Source: Candidatus Colicola coprequi
GTDB lineage: Bacteria > Bacteroidota > Bacteroidia > Bacteroidales > Paludibacteraceae
Reading direction: 5' to 3'
Length of the DNA stretch: 17,522 bases
NCBI GenBank assembly: GCA_018065765.1
Contig: JAGHSR010000129.1
Coordinates: forward strand, 1 to 17,522
Part shown: positions 7,385-15,515 of the stretch, piece by piece
Position numbering within the stretch: position 1 is the stretch's first letter
How the letters are laid out: every line of letters begins with the position of its first letter
Position numbers and translations under genes: made by a program
The notes under the pieces: model-generated
What the model saw: only the letters and a program-made list of their open reading frames with translations
What the model was told of the DNA's origin: nothing
The model's database searches: none

Positions 7385-10330
7385 ATGAAACGATTTTTAA
7401 TAGGAATATTGATACTTGCAAGTACCTATGCAACAGCCCAAACAGGTCAAATAGTGCATGGCAAAGTCGTTAACGCCACCGATGGAACTATCATCGAAAT
7501 GGCAACCATTCGTTTGTTTGGTTATAGAGGGACAGATAGTACACTTGTGCAAGGTGCACAAACGGACATGGATGGTAAATACTGGTTGGGGAACGTCTCA
7601 TCCGGTAGATATAAGATTTACGTTAGTAGCATCGGATTTGTGGAGCAATCGATTTCTATCTCAGTTGCTGACGCTACTTTGCAAGTCCCAACCATTCAAC
7701 TCAAGGAGGATGTCCAAGCCCTCGCTGAAGTGGATGTCAAGGGGAAAGCTGCCGAGATGACAGTCAAAGGGGACACTATCGAATACAACACAGCTGCCTA
7801 CAAAGTGGGGGAAAACGCAATGGTGGAAGACCTACTCAAAAAGATGAACGGTGTTGAAGTCGATAAAGAGGGCAACGTCACCGTAAATGGAGAGGAAATC
7901 AAAGGGGTCAGAATTGACGGCAAGAAATTCTTTGGCAACGATGTACAGAGTGCTACTAAAAATATTCCTGCCGAAATGATTGAGAAAGTACAGGTGATAG
8001 ACGAAAAGTCTGATATGGCTAAAATCACAGGATTTGAGGACGACGATACGGAACGTATCATCAATCTCACACTCAAAAAGGACCGTCGCAAAGGAGTCTT
8101 TGGCAACTACAATGCCGGTTTGGGTATGGATATGGTAGCAGACAATGGCAAATGGTTTGACTATGCCAACCTACCCACCCCCAACGCAAGCAATGCAGAC
8201 AAAACACGCCACTTTTTCAGCAACGATTTTCGCTACAATGCAGGCATGTTTACCAACATCCTGTTAGGTTCCAGCCAAACGACTATCATCGGTAGTGCCA
8301 ATAATACCAACGACATACGTTCTCGTCGGGGACGAGGTAGTTGGGGTGGACAAAACGCCGGTATCACATGGAGCGAGAACATCGGTGTGAACACCAACGT
8401 GAATTTCAATGAAAAAATCAATAAAATCGATGATGAGACCTCTTTACTCTTTGGTGGAGATGGAAGTCTTAACCATAGTAATAACGACACACGTTCCATT
8501 TCCAACAAAGAGAGTTACAGCAACGGCGTCACATTCAACAATGCCGATTCAACCAACAAACTATCCAAGTCGTGGGATGTGAATGTACGGTTGGAACTGG
8601 AGTATCAAATCGATACGCTGAACAAACTCCTAATTCGGCCACGTATATCCTATACTAACAACTATTCGGATGGCACAAGCAACTACATCTATACTCGGAA
8701 CGACTCGCTCGTATTGGATAGCATCATCAACGATGGTTATCAGAAACAACTGAACCAATCGGAGGAGATATCGTCCAACATCAGGCTTATCTACAACCAT
8801 AAGTTCTACAAACCCGGCAGAGCCGTGACGCTCAATGCAGAAGCCGGTATAACTGACAAAAAAGGATATTTGGAGACCTACGCGCACGACAATTTGGGAG
8901 ATAGTGCCAAAGTTGATCAACACACCAACAACAACAGTCAAACCATTAACTATCAAATCAAGGCCTCGTATATAGAGCCAATCTTTGGTCGCAATCATTT
9001 TCTGGAAACAGCTCTCACATTCTCAGGCAATAGTCGTTTCAGTCAGAAAGATCAATTTGACAATGACCCGACTAAAGGCGAATATATCAGAAACGAGGAC
9101 TACTCCAATCGATTGGAGAATCGCTTTTATAGTGAAACACTGGAGCTCAACTACCGATGGATAGAACAGGCCTATGACCTCACGGTGGGCATGAAAGTTA
9201 ATCCCAGCCAAACTCACACAAAGACCTATTACGGAAATCAATTGGTGAGAGATACCCTACTCAATGTGTGGAATTTTACGCCCAATGCCACATTTAAATA
9301 CAAATTTGGCAAGAAAGAGTTTGCCCGTATCATTTACCGCGGTCGCTCGTCGCAACCTACCATTCAGCAGATGGAACCGGTTCGTAACAACTCCAACGCT
9401 ATGAATGAAACGGTCGGTAATTTAGGTTTGCAACCTGCTTTCGGACACAACCTGTTCATTATGTATTCCAAGTACAACCAAGACAATTTTTCGAGCCTGA
9501 TGACAGGATTACGGGCAAGTCTGACCAAAGATGCACTGGTTAACAACAGCATTTATGACGAAACGGGTAAGTTGTACCAGCAGACCGTTAACGCTAAGCA
9601 ATTGCCATGGCAAATAGGGGCTGACTTTATGTTCAATACACCGTTTGCTAATAAACTCATGCAGTTCAACACTCGCACAGCCATCAGCTACAATCAGCAA
9701 ATAGCTTACATCACGCACGACAAGTCCGCTACCGAAATAGCTCAAATGATAGAAGGCGGCACTTTTATATTGGGTGATTTGAGCCAAACGGGCAACTTGC
9801 GTGCCAGTGAAGATTTGACACTGAGACTGACACATGATATCGTGGATGTAGGACTGCGTGGCAATTTCACCTACTCACGTACGCAGAATACCCTGCGTCT
9901 CAATAGTATCAGCAATGTGTTCAATTGGTCTCTTACGGGGGATGTGATGTTTCATTTACCTAAATCATGGAATATATCCGCTGACTGCGGTTACACGGCG
10001 CGATATGGATACAATCTGAACGATGTGAATGAAGTGATTTTGAATGCCAGTATCGATAAATCGTTTGGGAACGGAACTCTCGAGTTGAAAGTATTTGATC
10101 TACTTCATAGCAAGAAAAACATCGTGCAGACAATAGGAGAAAACTATATACAATACCAGAAATGCAACACCCTACCCACTTACTTTATGTTGACTTTCAC
10201 TTATCGGTTCAACAAGATGGGTGACATGAAGGCCACCGGTATGGGAGGGCATATTCAAGAAATGATAGAGTCCGGTGCCAATCCTGCTAAAGGTAAGATG
10301 CCACAGGGACCACCGCCATTCATGAGATAA
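7385..10330 (+). CDS. Outer-membrane beta-barrel protein with carboxypeptidase-D-like N-terminal domain
   Basis: The 981-residue protein has a signal peptide (about 1-18, ending ATA), a carboxypeptidase-regulatory-like sandwich (about 24-105, GKVVNATDGTIIEMATIRLF, then DGKYWLGNVSSGRYKIYVSS), and a plug-like domain (about 115-230) with DLLKKMNGVEVDKEGNVTVN and IDGKKFFGNDVQSATKNIP. A large beta-barrel rich in aromatic and Asn/Thr strands fills the rest. The strand YFMLTFTYRF near residue 933 looks like the barrel end, followed by a tail of about 40 residues ending in a proline-rich PQGPPPFMR. This is the layout of TonB-receptor-like Bacteroidetes proteins of the OMP_b-brl_3 type; no TonB box is clear and no SusD-like partner is adjacent, so a glycan-uptake role is not supported. 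Substrate unknown. Its intrinsic terminator lies inside the opposing ribF. Confidence 0.85.
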   Translation: MKRFLIGILILASTYATAQTGQIVHGKVVNATDGTIIEMATIRLFGYRGTDSTLVQGAQTDMDGKYWLGNVSSGRYKIYVSSIGFVEQSISISVADATLQVPTIQLKEDVQALAEVDVKGKAAEMTVKGDTIEYNTAAYKVGENAMVEDLLKKMNGVEVDKEGNVTVNGEEIKGVRIDGKKFFGNDVQSATKNIPAEMIEKVQVIDEKSDMAKITGFEDDDTERIINLTLKKDRRKGVFGNYNAGLGMDMVADNGKWFDYANLPTPNASNADKTRHFFSNDFRYNAGMFTNILLGSSQTTIIGSANNTNDIRSRRGRGSWGGQNAGITWSENIGVNTNVNFNEKINKIDDETSLLFGGDGSLNHSNNDTRSISNKESYSNGVTFNNADSTNKLSKSWDVNVRLELEYQIDTLNKLLIRPRISYTNNYSDGTSNYIYTRNDSLVLDSIINDGYQKQLNQSEEISSNIRLIYNHKFYKPGRAVTLNAEAGITDKKGYLETYAHDNLGDSAKVDQHTNNNSQTINYQIKASYIEPIFGRNHFLETALTFSGNSRFSQKDQFDNDPTKGEYIRNEDYSNRLENRFYSETLELNYRWIEQAYDLTVGMKVNPSQTHTKTYYGNQLVRDTLLNVWNFTPNATFKYKFGKKEFARIIYRGRSSQPTIQQMEPVRNNSNAMNETVGNLGLQPAFGHNLFIMYSKYNQDNFSSLMTGLRASLTKDALVNNSIYDETGKLYQQTVNAKQLPWQIGADFMFNTPFANKLMQFNTRTAISYNQQIAYITHDKSATEIAQMIEGGTFILGDLSQTGNLRASEDLTLRLTHDIVDVGLRGNFTYSRTQNTLRLNSISNVFNWSLTGDVMFHLPKSWNISADCGYTARYGYNLNDVNEVILNASIDKSFGNGTLELKVFDLLHSKKNIVQTIGENYIQYQKCNTLPTYFMLTFTYRFNKMGDMKATGMGGHIQEMIESGANPAKGKMPQGPPPFMR

Positions 10331-11156
10331 TATCCTGCTGTATTTGCCGCTTTAGTTCATCTAAAGTGGCAAATTTTTTATCTTCTCGCAAATAATGCAA
10401 CAAAGATACGGAGATTGTTTGGTCATACAAATCAATATGACAATCTATCAAGTGTACTTCGATGGTGAGTCTATCACCATTTACAGTAGGATTAGTACCT
10501 ATATTGAGAATAGCTTCGTGATCTGCCACATGTGCCTTATAGACACCGGAGCGAGGAATCAATTTATCAGCAGGAATATCAATATTGGCGGTAGGAAATC
10601 CCAATTGAGCTCCTAATCCACGACCATGAACCACTTTGCCTATCAAAGCGTAGGAATATCCCAACATACGATTGGCATCCTCCACCCTTCCCTCTCGCAA
10701 TGCGCATCGTATCTTTGTGGACGAAACATCGCCTATATCAGCACAGACTATTTGTCTCACACCCATGCCGATGGCTGCCCCCAGTCGTTGGTAGTCATGC
10801 AGGTCTGTTATCCCATCACTGCCGAACCGATGATCGTATCCCATCAATAACAAATCCACGTCACACCTCTCGTGCAGCAATGTCATAAACTCCTGCGCCG
10901 TCATATCGCGCACAACGGAAAAATCGAAACAGAATATTTCATCCACCCCTACTGCTTTCAAGCGGTCTATCCGCTCTTCATAGGTAGTCAGAAGGAGAGG
11001 CGAAGAACCTTGTAGAGTCAGTTTGGGATGCGAAGTAAAGGTTACAACAGCTGCACCTAAGCCTTCGGCACAAGCTGTCTTCTTCAAATTATCCAATAGA
11101 AACCGATGCCCTAAGTGCACGCCATCAAAAAAACCTATGGTAGCTACGTAGCGCAC
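10320..11156 (-). CDS. ribF: Bifunctional riboflavin kinase / FAD synthetase
   Basis: RibF phosphorylates riboflavin to FMN and adenylates FMN to FAD. The N-terminal nucleotidyltransferase domain has GFFDGVHLGH (residues 8-17) and, near residue 145, SSTKIR. The C-terminal kinase domain has GKVVHGRGLGAQLGFPTAN, SGVYKAHV, NIGTNPTV and IEVHLID. At 278 residues it is somewhat shorter than the usual 300-315, mainly because it starts only seven residues before the GFFDGVH motif. The start is a GTG placed directly after the TAA of the upstream gene in the same frame, so no longer in-frame start exists. It is therefore probably coupled to the acyltransferase gene. Its last 11 bp overlap the end of the opposing barrel gene, and its last codons contain that gene's terminator. 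Confidence 0.95.
   Translation of the reverse strand: MRYVATIGFFDGVHLGHRFLLDNLKKTACAEGLGAAVVTFTSHPKLTLQGSSPLLLTTYEERIDRLKAVGVDEIFCFDFSVVRDMTAQEFMTLLHERCDVDLLLMGYDHRFGSDGITDLHDYQRLGAAIGMGVRQIVCADIGDVSSTKIRCALREGRVEDANRMLGYSYALIGKVVHGRGLGAQLGFPTANIDIPADKLIPRSGVYKAHVADHEAILNIGTNPTVNGDRLTIEVHLIDCHIDLYDQTISVSLLHYLREDKKFATLDELKRQIQQDIIS
10343..10379 (+). terminator. Strong intrinsic terminator of the barrel gene, inside ribF
   Basis: A 13-bp stem, TTTGCCGCTTTAG (10343-10355) with CTAAAGTGGCAAA (10361-10373), has one G.U pair, a 5-nt loop TTCAT and then six Ts (10374-10379). It lies 12 bp after the barrel gene's stop codon and acts in the plus direction. In the minus direction no T-run follows. The same bases encode residues KFATLDELKRQI of RibF. 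Confidence 0.85.
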
Positions 11157-12341
11157 TTAAATCTTAATGTAAATATGTTTCTTATAGAGCGGATGTGCTA
11201 TCAGCCAGAGAACACCTACCAAACTAAGTGCACAAGCCAAACTTCCCCAGTTGTCACCCAAGAGTGGTTGCATGCATAGGTTGTACCATGCACCCCATAC
11301 GCTATAGGTTGTGCCATCCACATCAAAACGAGTAGCAGCCATGATATATACACAAATAGCGGATAGGCAGAATATGAATAATGGATTCACACCAAAACTC
11401 TCAAAGAACACACACCAACGCTTGTGTTGTTTAATATCAATAATCCATATCAGCAGAGCCAACACCAGTCCTGCAAGACCACAAGTGACCATAGCGTAAC
11501 TGGCAGACCACATCTGTTTGTTAATAGGATATGCGTAGTCCAATAGGAATCCGGCAAGGAGCAAAGAGGAGGCTAAGATGAACACACGCGTAACACGAGT
11601 CCAGTTGTCGGGTTCTTGTCCCTTGATATAGCCACCTTTCAGACCGTCTTTGTTGTAAAGCAACATGCCAAACAAACAACCTATCAAGCAGTGTGCTATG
11701 GCAGGAATAGTACTGAGGATACCTTCCGGGTCAAAGGGCTTGCCGCCGGCATGATACATGTGATTATCACCCAATATAGCCAAATCGACACGTGAAAGGA
11801 TGTTCTCTTCGTTCAACTCAAAACTATTGGTTACTGAAATCAACACGCAATATCCTGTCAGCAATGTGAGAATTACCCATGGAAGTCGTTTGGGTTTGAA
11901 GGTCAATAGCAACAAACCGCCTAAAGCGCTAACAATACCTAAACGAGGGAACACACCCAAATAGCGAAGATGAGGCCAAAAATGCGTCCAAGCCGCATAG
12001 GCAAATGTTTCGCCGGCTACCAGATTCCTAAGCAAATGACCGAACCAACTGAGCGCCCATCCTATCAATATAATCAGCACACCACGATACACTGCGTGCC
12101 ATGCTGTCTTGGCTGTGAGCTGAAAGTCATACTTGCGATAGGAAATATACATAGCTACTCCCATGCAGAACATAAAGAATGGAAAAACCAAATCGGTCGG
12201 TGTGCAACCATTCCATGCTGCATGACGTAATGGGGCAAATATATGTCCCCACGAACCCGGGTTATTAACTGTTATCATACCTGCGATGGTGATTCCACGC
12301 AATACATCCAGTGCCAAAAGGCGTTGTTTTGATTCTGCCAT
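11157..12341 (-). CDS. DUF5009/HGSNAT-like membrane acyltransferase
   Basis: The 394-residue polytopic membrane protein has about ten hydrophobic segments. Near the N-terminus it carries RLLALDVLRGITIAGMITVN and RHAAWNGCTPTDLVFPFFMF, the hallmark of the COG4299 family related to human heparan-alpha-glucosaminide N-acetyltransferase. His40 in RHAAWNG is in the position of the histidine thought to carry the acetyl group in that family. Such proteins are proposed to move acetyl groups from cytoplasmic acetyl-CoA across the membrane onto amino sugars; in Bacteroidetes the acceptor is generally not established. The gene has its own consensus promoter and is followed without a gap by ribF, with no obvious functional link. 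The family call is firm; substrate and acceptor are unknown. Confidence 0.85.
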   Translation of the reverse strand: MAESKQRLLALDVLRGITIAGMITVNNPGSWGHIFAPLRHAAWNGCTPTDLVFPFFMFCMGVAMYISYRKYDFQLTAKTAWHAVYRGVLIILIGWALSWFGHLLRNLVAGETFAYAAWTHFWPHLRYLGVFPRLGIVSALGGLLLLTFKPKRLPWVILTLLTGYCVLISVTNSFELNEENILSRVDLAILGDNHMYHAGGKPFDPEGILSTIPAIAHCLIGCLFGMLLYNKDGLKGGYIKGQEPDNWTRVTRVFILASSLLLAGFLLDYAYPINKQMWSASYAMVTCGLAGLVLALLIWIIDIKQHKRWCVFFESFGVNPLFIFCLSAICVYIMAATRFDVDGTTYSVWGAWYNLCMQPLLGDNWGSLACALSLVGVLWLIAHPLYKKHIYIKI

Positions 12342-12364
12342 AGTGATTTTAGTTTATTTTTGTG

Positions 12365-12395
12365 CAAAATTACTCCATTTAATCCATTTGTGCAA
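12365..12395 (-). promoter_or_regulatory. Promoter of the acyltransferase-ribF operon, Bacteroidetes type
   Basis: On the minus strand TTG at 12395-12393 is followed after 20 bp by TAATTTTG at 12372-12365, matching TAnnTTTG. The start codon is at 12341, so the leader is about 15-20 nt. The -33 element lies only 10 bp beyond the T-run of the upstream tsf terminator. Confidence 0.8.
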
Positions 12396-12405
12396 ATTTA
12401 TTCCT

Positions 12406-12444
12406 AAAAAAAAGAATCCGCGTCCCCATTTGAGTCGCGGATTC
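12406..12444 (-). terminator. Intrinsic terminator of the rplM-rpsI-rpsB-tsf operon
   Basis: On the minus strand a perfect 9-bp GC-rich stem, GAATCCGCG (12444-12436) with CGCGGATTC (12422-12414), encloses a 13-nt loop and is followed by eight Ts (12413-12406). It sits 20 bp past the tsf stop codon. Confidence 0.92.
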
Positions 12445-12464
12445 AGTTATATTCCGGTTAAGAA

Positions 12465-13457
12465 TTACTCTTGGTTGAGGGTAATACGTTTGAAATCTAC
12501 GATTTCTACGTTCATTTTCTTGAGCACATCCTTCACGAGTTCTTTGCTTTCGCTGAGGATATATTGTTGCTCAAGCAGAGTGCTCTCTTTGAGGAACTTA
12601 CCCAAACGGCCTTGTGCAATCATCTCAATTTTCTTCATATTGAGATTAGCCTCTGCTTCCGCAGGCACGTTAGCGCGGATGTCGCGTGCTATTTGTGCTT
12701 GTTCAGCAGTGAGCCATCCTTTAGCCATGTTACTTTCAATATGATCATCGCTATCAGCGTGAGCGGGATTGAGTCCGGCTTTGCGCAGAGCGTTCTCAAT
12801 AGCTTTGTTGACTTCGTCCTGTTTGGTCTTGTCAATAGCTACAGACAGTTCGCGGTCCTTTACCTCTTGTGCTACATGGTCAGCATCCAAAGCGATTGGG
12901 CTCATCGAAGCCACTTGCATGTTAACACCATGTACAGTGTCATGGTCAGCGTCAGCAGCCGAAGCAGCTACGAGGGATGACAACTTATTGCCAAGGTGAT
13001 TATAAGCATCTACTTTTGCAGCAGCAAGAAAAGCGTAATCACTCAGTTCCATCTTCTCACCGGTGACACCCGAACGCTCTGTTACCAAAGCTTCTACAGT
13101 AAGACCATTGCCTGCATCCAGTCCCTTGAGAGCTGCTAAGTCTTGAGGCTTGTTGGCCATAGCTATGTCAAGAATTTTCTTAACCATTGCTACGAAATCA
13201 GCATTTTTTGCCACAAAGTCCGTCTCACATTTCACACCCACGATGCAACCGAAACCGTTTTCAGCTTTTGCCAAAACGCAACCTTCGCTTGCTTCGCGGT
13301 CGCTGCGCTTAGCTGCGATAGCTTGTCCACGTTTACGGAGAAGATCCTTCGCTACCTCAAAGTCGCCGTTAGCTTCCTCAAGTGCTTTTTTCACGTCCAT
13401 CATACCTGCGCCGGTCATGTCGCGCAGTTTCTTAATATCTGCTAATGTTACAGCCAT
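12465..13457 (-). CDS. tsf: Elongation factor Ts
   Basis: EF-Ts recycles EF-Tu by exchanging GDP for GTP. The 330-residue protein matches the length seen in Bacteroides. An N-terminal UBA-like helical domain (about 1-50, LADIKKLRDMTGAGMMDVKK) leads to the signature TDFVAKN at 79-85, which contacts EF-Tu. Two core subdomains follow, with MQVASMSPIALD and QGRLGKFLKESTLLEQQYI near the end. It is the last gene of the ribosomal operon, 34 bp after rpsB and 20 bp before a strong terminator. Confidence 0.97.
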   Translation of the reverse strand: MAVTLADIKKLRDMTGAGMMDVKKALEEANGDFEVAKDLLRKRGQAIAAKRSDREASEGCVLAKAENGFGCIVGVKCETDFVAKNADFVAMVKKILDIAMANKPQDLAALKGLDAGNGLTVEALVTERSGVTGEKMELSDYAFLAAAKVDAYNHLGNKLSSLVAASAADADHDTVHGVNMQVASMSPIALDADHVAQEVKDRELSVAIDKTKQDEVNKAIENALRKAGLNPAHADSDDHIESNMAKGWLTAEQAQIARDIRANVPAEAEANLNMKKIEMIAQGRLGKFLKESTLLEQQYILSESKELVKDVLKKMNVEIVDFKRITLNQE

Positions 13458-13491
13458 AATGATTGTATATTTATATGATTAGACGATTATA

Positions 13492-14334
13492 TTATTCAGC
13501 TTTAGCCTCTTCTGCGGGAGCTTCTGCAGCAGGAGCTTCTTCTGCTTTGGTAGCTTTGCGAACGCGAGTGCGGCGCTCTTTAGGTTGCGGAGCCTCTTGG
13601 GTATCCTCACCCTCTTGAGCCTGTGCAGCTTCTGCGTCAGCCTTTTCTACCTTATGTTCCTCTTGACCTTCCTTGATTGCCTCACAAACAGCACTTACAA
13701 TCACATCAATGGACTTGGTAGCGTCATCGTTTGCGGGAATAACGAAATCAATGTTTTGAGGATTGCTATTGGTATCTACTATACCGAATACTGGAATACC
13801 CAAACGGTTAGCCTCAGCTACTGCAATGTGCTCTTTCATAACATCTACTACAAAAACAGCACTTGGCAGACGATTCAAATCTACGATTGAACCGAGGTTT
13901 TTCTCCAGTTTCTCACGTTGACGAGTGATTTGGAGTTTCTCACGCTTGGAGATATTGTCAAATGTACCATCAGTCATCATTTTGTCGATGGTGGACATTT
14001 TCTTGACAGCCTTACGGATGGTGGGGAAGTTAGTCAGCATACCACCTGCCCAACGCTCGGTAATATAAGGCATAGCCACTTCTTTTGCTTTAGCTGCTAT
14101 CACATCCTGAGCTTGCTTTTTGGTGCCAACAAACAGGATTTTGCGTCCGCTGCGTGCGATGTTCTTCAGCGCCTCAGCTGCCTCGTCTATCTTGGCTGCT
14201 GTCTTGTTGAGGTCAATGATGTGAATGCCATTGCGCTCCATATATATATAAGGAGCCATAGCGGGATTCCATTTACGTTTGAGGTGGCCAAAATGGCAAC
14301 CTGCCTCGAGTAATTGATCGAAATTAGTTCTCAT
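13492..14334 (-). CDS. rpsB: 30S ribosomal protein S2
   Basis: S2 is a small-subunit protein assembled late and needed for S1 binding. From the ATG at 14334 the protein is 280 residues and begins MRTNFDQLLEAGCHFGHLKR, the usual S2 start. The open frame runs 16 codons further upstream, but those residues (MYRGFLPDECKK...) are not S2-like and cross the leader hairpin, so the internal ATG is preferred. Further S2 landmarks are KWNPAMAPYIYMERNGIHII, ILFVGTKKQA, ERWAGGMLTNF and PVFGIVDTNSNP. The last 55 or so residues form a charged, Ala/Glu-rich tail typical of Bacteroidales S2. It lies between rpsI (91 bp upstream) and tsf. Confidence 0.96.
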   Translation of the reverse strand: MRTNFDQLLEAGCHFGHLKRKWNPAMAPYIYMERNGIHIIDLNKTAAKIDEAAEALKNIARSGRKILFVGTKKQAQDVIAAKAKEVAMPYITERWAGGMLTNFPTIRKAVKKMSTIDKMMTDGTFDNISKREKLQITRQREKLEKNLGSIVDLNRLPSAVFVVDVMKEHIAVAEANRLGIPVFGIVDTNSNPQNIDFVIPANDDATKSIDVIVSAVCEAIKEGQEEHKVEKADAEAAQAQEGEDTQEAPQPKERRTRVRKATKAEEAPAAEAPAEEAKAE

Positions 14335-14367
14335 TTGATTTTTGTTTTTTTTGCATTCATCCGGTAG

Positions 14368-14403
14368 GAAACCACGATACATGTGTTATGCTGCTATGGT
14401 TTC
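14368..14403 (-). promoter_or_regulatory. Inverted repeat in the rpsI-rpsB gap, possible S2 leader structure
   Basis: The minus strand carries GAAACCA (14403-14397) and TGGTTTC (14374-14368), a perfect 7-bp pairing with a 22-nt loop, inside the 91-bp gap before rpsB. No T-run follows immediately. S2 is known to control its own operon in E. coli through its leader, so an S2-binding or mRNA-processing role is possible but not shown. Confidence 0.35.
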
Positions 14404-14425
14404 ATCCTGAAGAATTGATAAGTAA

Positions 14426-14812
14426 TTAACGTTTACTGAATTGGAAGTGTTTACGAGCTTTGGGTTGACCGGGTTTCTTACGCTCTACCTCACGAGCATC
14501 GCGAGTCATGAAGCCTTCGGCTTTCAGCGCAGCCTTATCTTCTGGATTGATTTTGACTAAAGCGCGAGCGATAGCGAGACGCAGTGCCTCAGCTTGTCCC
14601 TTATAGCCACCACCATCTAAGTTGACTTTGATGTCATACTTCTCAGCAACACCCAGCTTAGTGAGAGGTTGCTTAACGATGAATTGAAGGATGGAACTTG
14701 GGAAATAAACCTCGATTGGACGATTATTAATCGTGATGTTACCAGCACCTTCATTAACGTAAACGCGTGCCACAGCAGCTTTACGACGACCTAATGCAAT
14801 AATTGTTTCCAT
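14426..14812 (-). CDS. rpsI: 30S ribosomal protein S9
   Basis: S9 is a small-subunit head protein whose C-terminal tail reaches toward the P-site tRNA. The 128-residue length is normal. Seen are the N-terminal IIALGRRKAAVARVYV, NITINNRPIEVYFPS, the LDGGGYKGQAEALRLAIARAL signature, and the basic C-terminal KARKHFQFSKR with the invariant final SKR. It starts 12 bp after rplM, in the widely conserved rplM-rpsI pair. Confidence 0.98.
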   Translation of the reverse strand: METIIALGRRKAAVARVYVNEGAGNITINNRPIEVYFPSSILQFIVKQPLTKLGVAEKYDIKVNLDGGGYKGQAEALRLAIARALVKINPEDKAALKAEGFMTRDAREVERKKPGQPKARKHFQFSKR

Positions 14813-14824
14813 ACTACTTCAATA

Positions 14825-15280
14825 TTATTTAAGGGTGTTGATATCGATTACTTTAGGTTGCTGAGCTTGCATATTGTGTTCAGCACCTCCGAATACATGG
14901 AGGTTATTGATGAGTTGACTGCCGAGACGAGTCTTGGGGAGCATACCTTTTACCACCTTGCGGAGCAGGCGATCAGAGCCCTTTGCCATCAAGTCAGCTG
15001 GAGACATCTCACGGTGTCCGCCTGGATAGCCGGTGTAACGGCTATAAACGCGACCTTCCCACTTGTTTCCGGTCAGTTGCACTTTGTCTGCATTGATGAT
15101 AATTACGTTGTCACCGCAGTCCACGTTAGGAGTGAAGCTGGGTTTGTACTTGCCACGAAGCAGCTTGGCTACTTTGGAGCACATACGGCCAAGAATTTGA
15201 CCTTCTGCATCAACAACGACCCACTCTTTTTGAACGGTGGCCTTGTTAGCTGATACAGTCTTGTAAGATAATGTATCCAT
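14825..15280 (-). CDS. rplM: 50S ribosomal protein L13
   Basis: L13 is an early-assembling large-subunit protein. The 151-residue protein shows WVVVDAEGQILGRMCSKVAK near the N-terminus, GDNVIIINADKVQLTGNKW, YSRYTGYPGG, and VVKGMLPKTRLGSQ followed by LHVFGGAEHNMQAQQP. It is the first gene of the ribosomal operon, behind a consensus promoter and a leader of about 130 nt. The start ATG matches the usual L13 N-terminus of this phylum. Confidence 0.98.
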   Translation of the reverse strand: MDTLSYKTVSANKATVQKEWVVVDAEGQILGRMCSKVAKLLRGKYKPSFTPNVDCGDNVIIINADKVQLTGNKWEGRVYSRYTGYPGGHREMSPADLMAKGSDRLLRKVVKGMLPKTRLGSQLINNLHVFGGAEHNMQAQQPKVIDINTLK

Positions 15281-15410
15281 TACTTTTAGTTAGTTTTTAG
15301 GCCAAGTCGACAGACTTCATTTACCGGCATAACCGCACTGCCCAACTTGACGAGTTAATAATTTAAATAACGCTTCATTCGTCCTGCGGAAATCCACAAA
15401 CACCGAAAAA
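15281..15410 (-). promoter_or_regulatory. Long leader of the rplM operon with pairing potential
   Basis: The predicted transcript start near 15409 leaves about 130 nt of untranslated leader, far longer than the 10-20 nt seen for dnaA and the acyltransferase. Two nested pairings are visible: CAAGT/ACTTG (15349-15345 with 15307-15303 on the minus strand) around GGCA/TGCC (15342-15339 with 15329-15326). L13 leaders that regulate their own operon are known in Firmicutes. Whether this is such an element is inference. Confidence 0.4.
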
Positions 15411-15415
15411 GCGTG

Positions 15416-15446
15416 CAAAGGTACGAACAATCTGTGACATGCACAA
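15416..15446 (-). promoter_or_regulatory. Promoter of the rplM-rpsI-rpsB-tsf operon, Bacteroidetes type
   Basis: On the minus strand TTG at 15446-15444, a 20-bp spacer and TACCTTTG at 15423-15416 match the consensus exactly. Just upstream of the -33 is an A/T tract (15447-15462, seven Ts, C, eight As on the plus strand) that may act as an UP-like enhancer. Confidence 0.85.
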
Positions 15447-15494
15447 ATTTTTTTCAAAAAAAATGTATTTTCTTCTCTTTTTCCCCTTAATAGA

Positions 15495-15515
15495 GTCTGA
15501 CTACTGACCACTGAC
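15495..15515. repeat. Three 7-bp tandem repeats over the lipoprotein stop codon
   Basis: GTCTGAC (15495-15501), TACTGAC (15502-15508) and CACTGAC (15509-15515) share the core CTGAC at a 7-bp period. The array covers the last codons and the TAG stop of the lipoprotein gene, so it encodes the final residues SGQ. It may be a slippage-prone end of the gene. Confidence 0.6.

Noticed and set aside
7385..10330. SusC-type glycan importer
   Set aside because: No SusD-like gene is adjacent and no clear TonB box is visible; the layout fits the simpler outer-membrane barrel family.
12286..12980. Long plus-strand open frames opposite tsf (152 and 169 codons)
   Set aside because: They are antisense shadows of EF-Ts, crossing its terminator or lying within it, with no plausible protein features.
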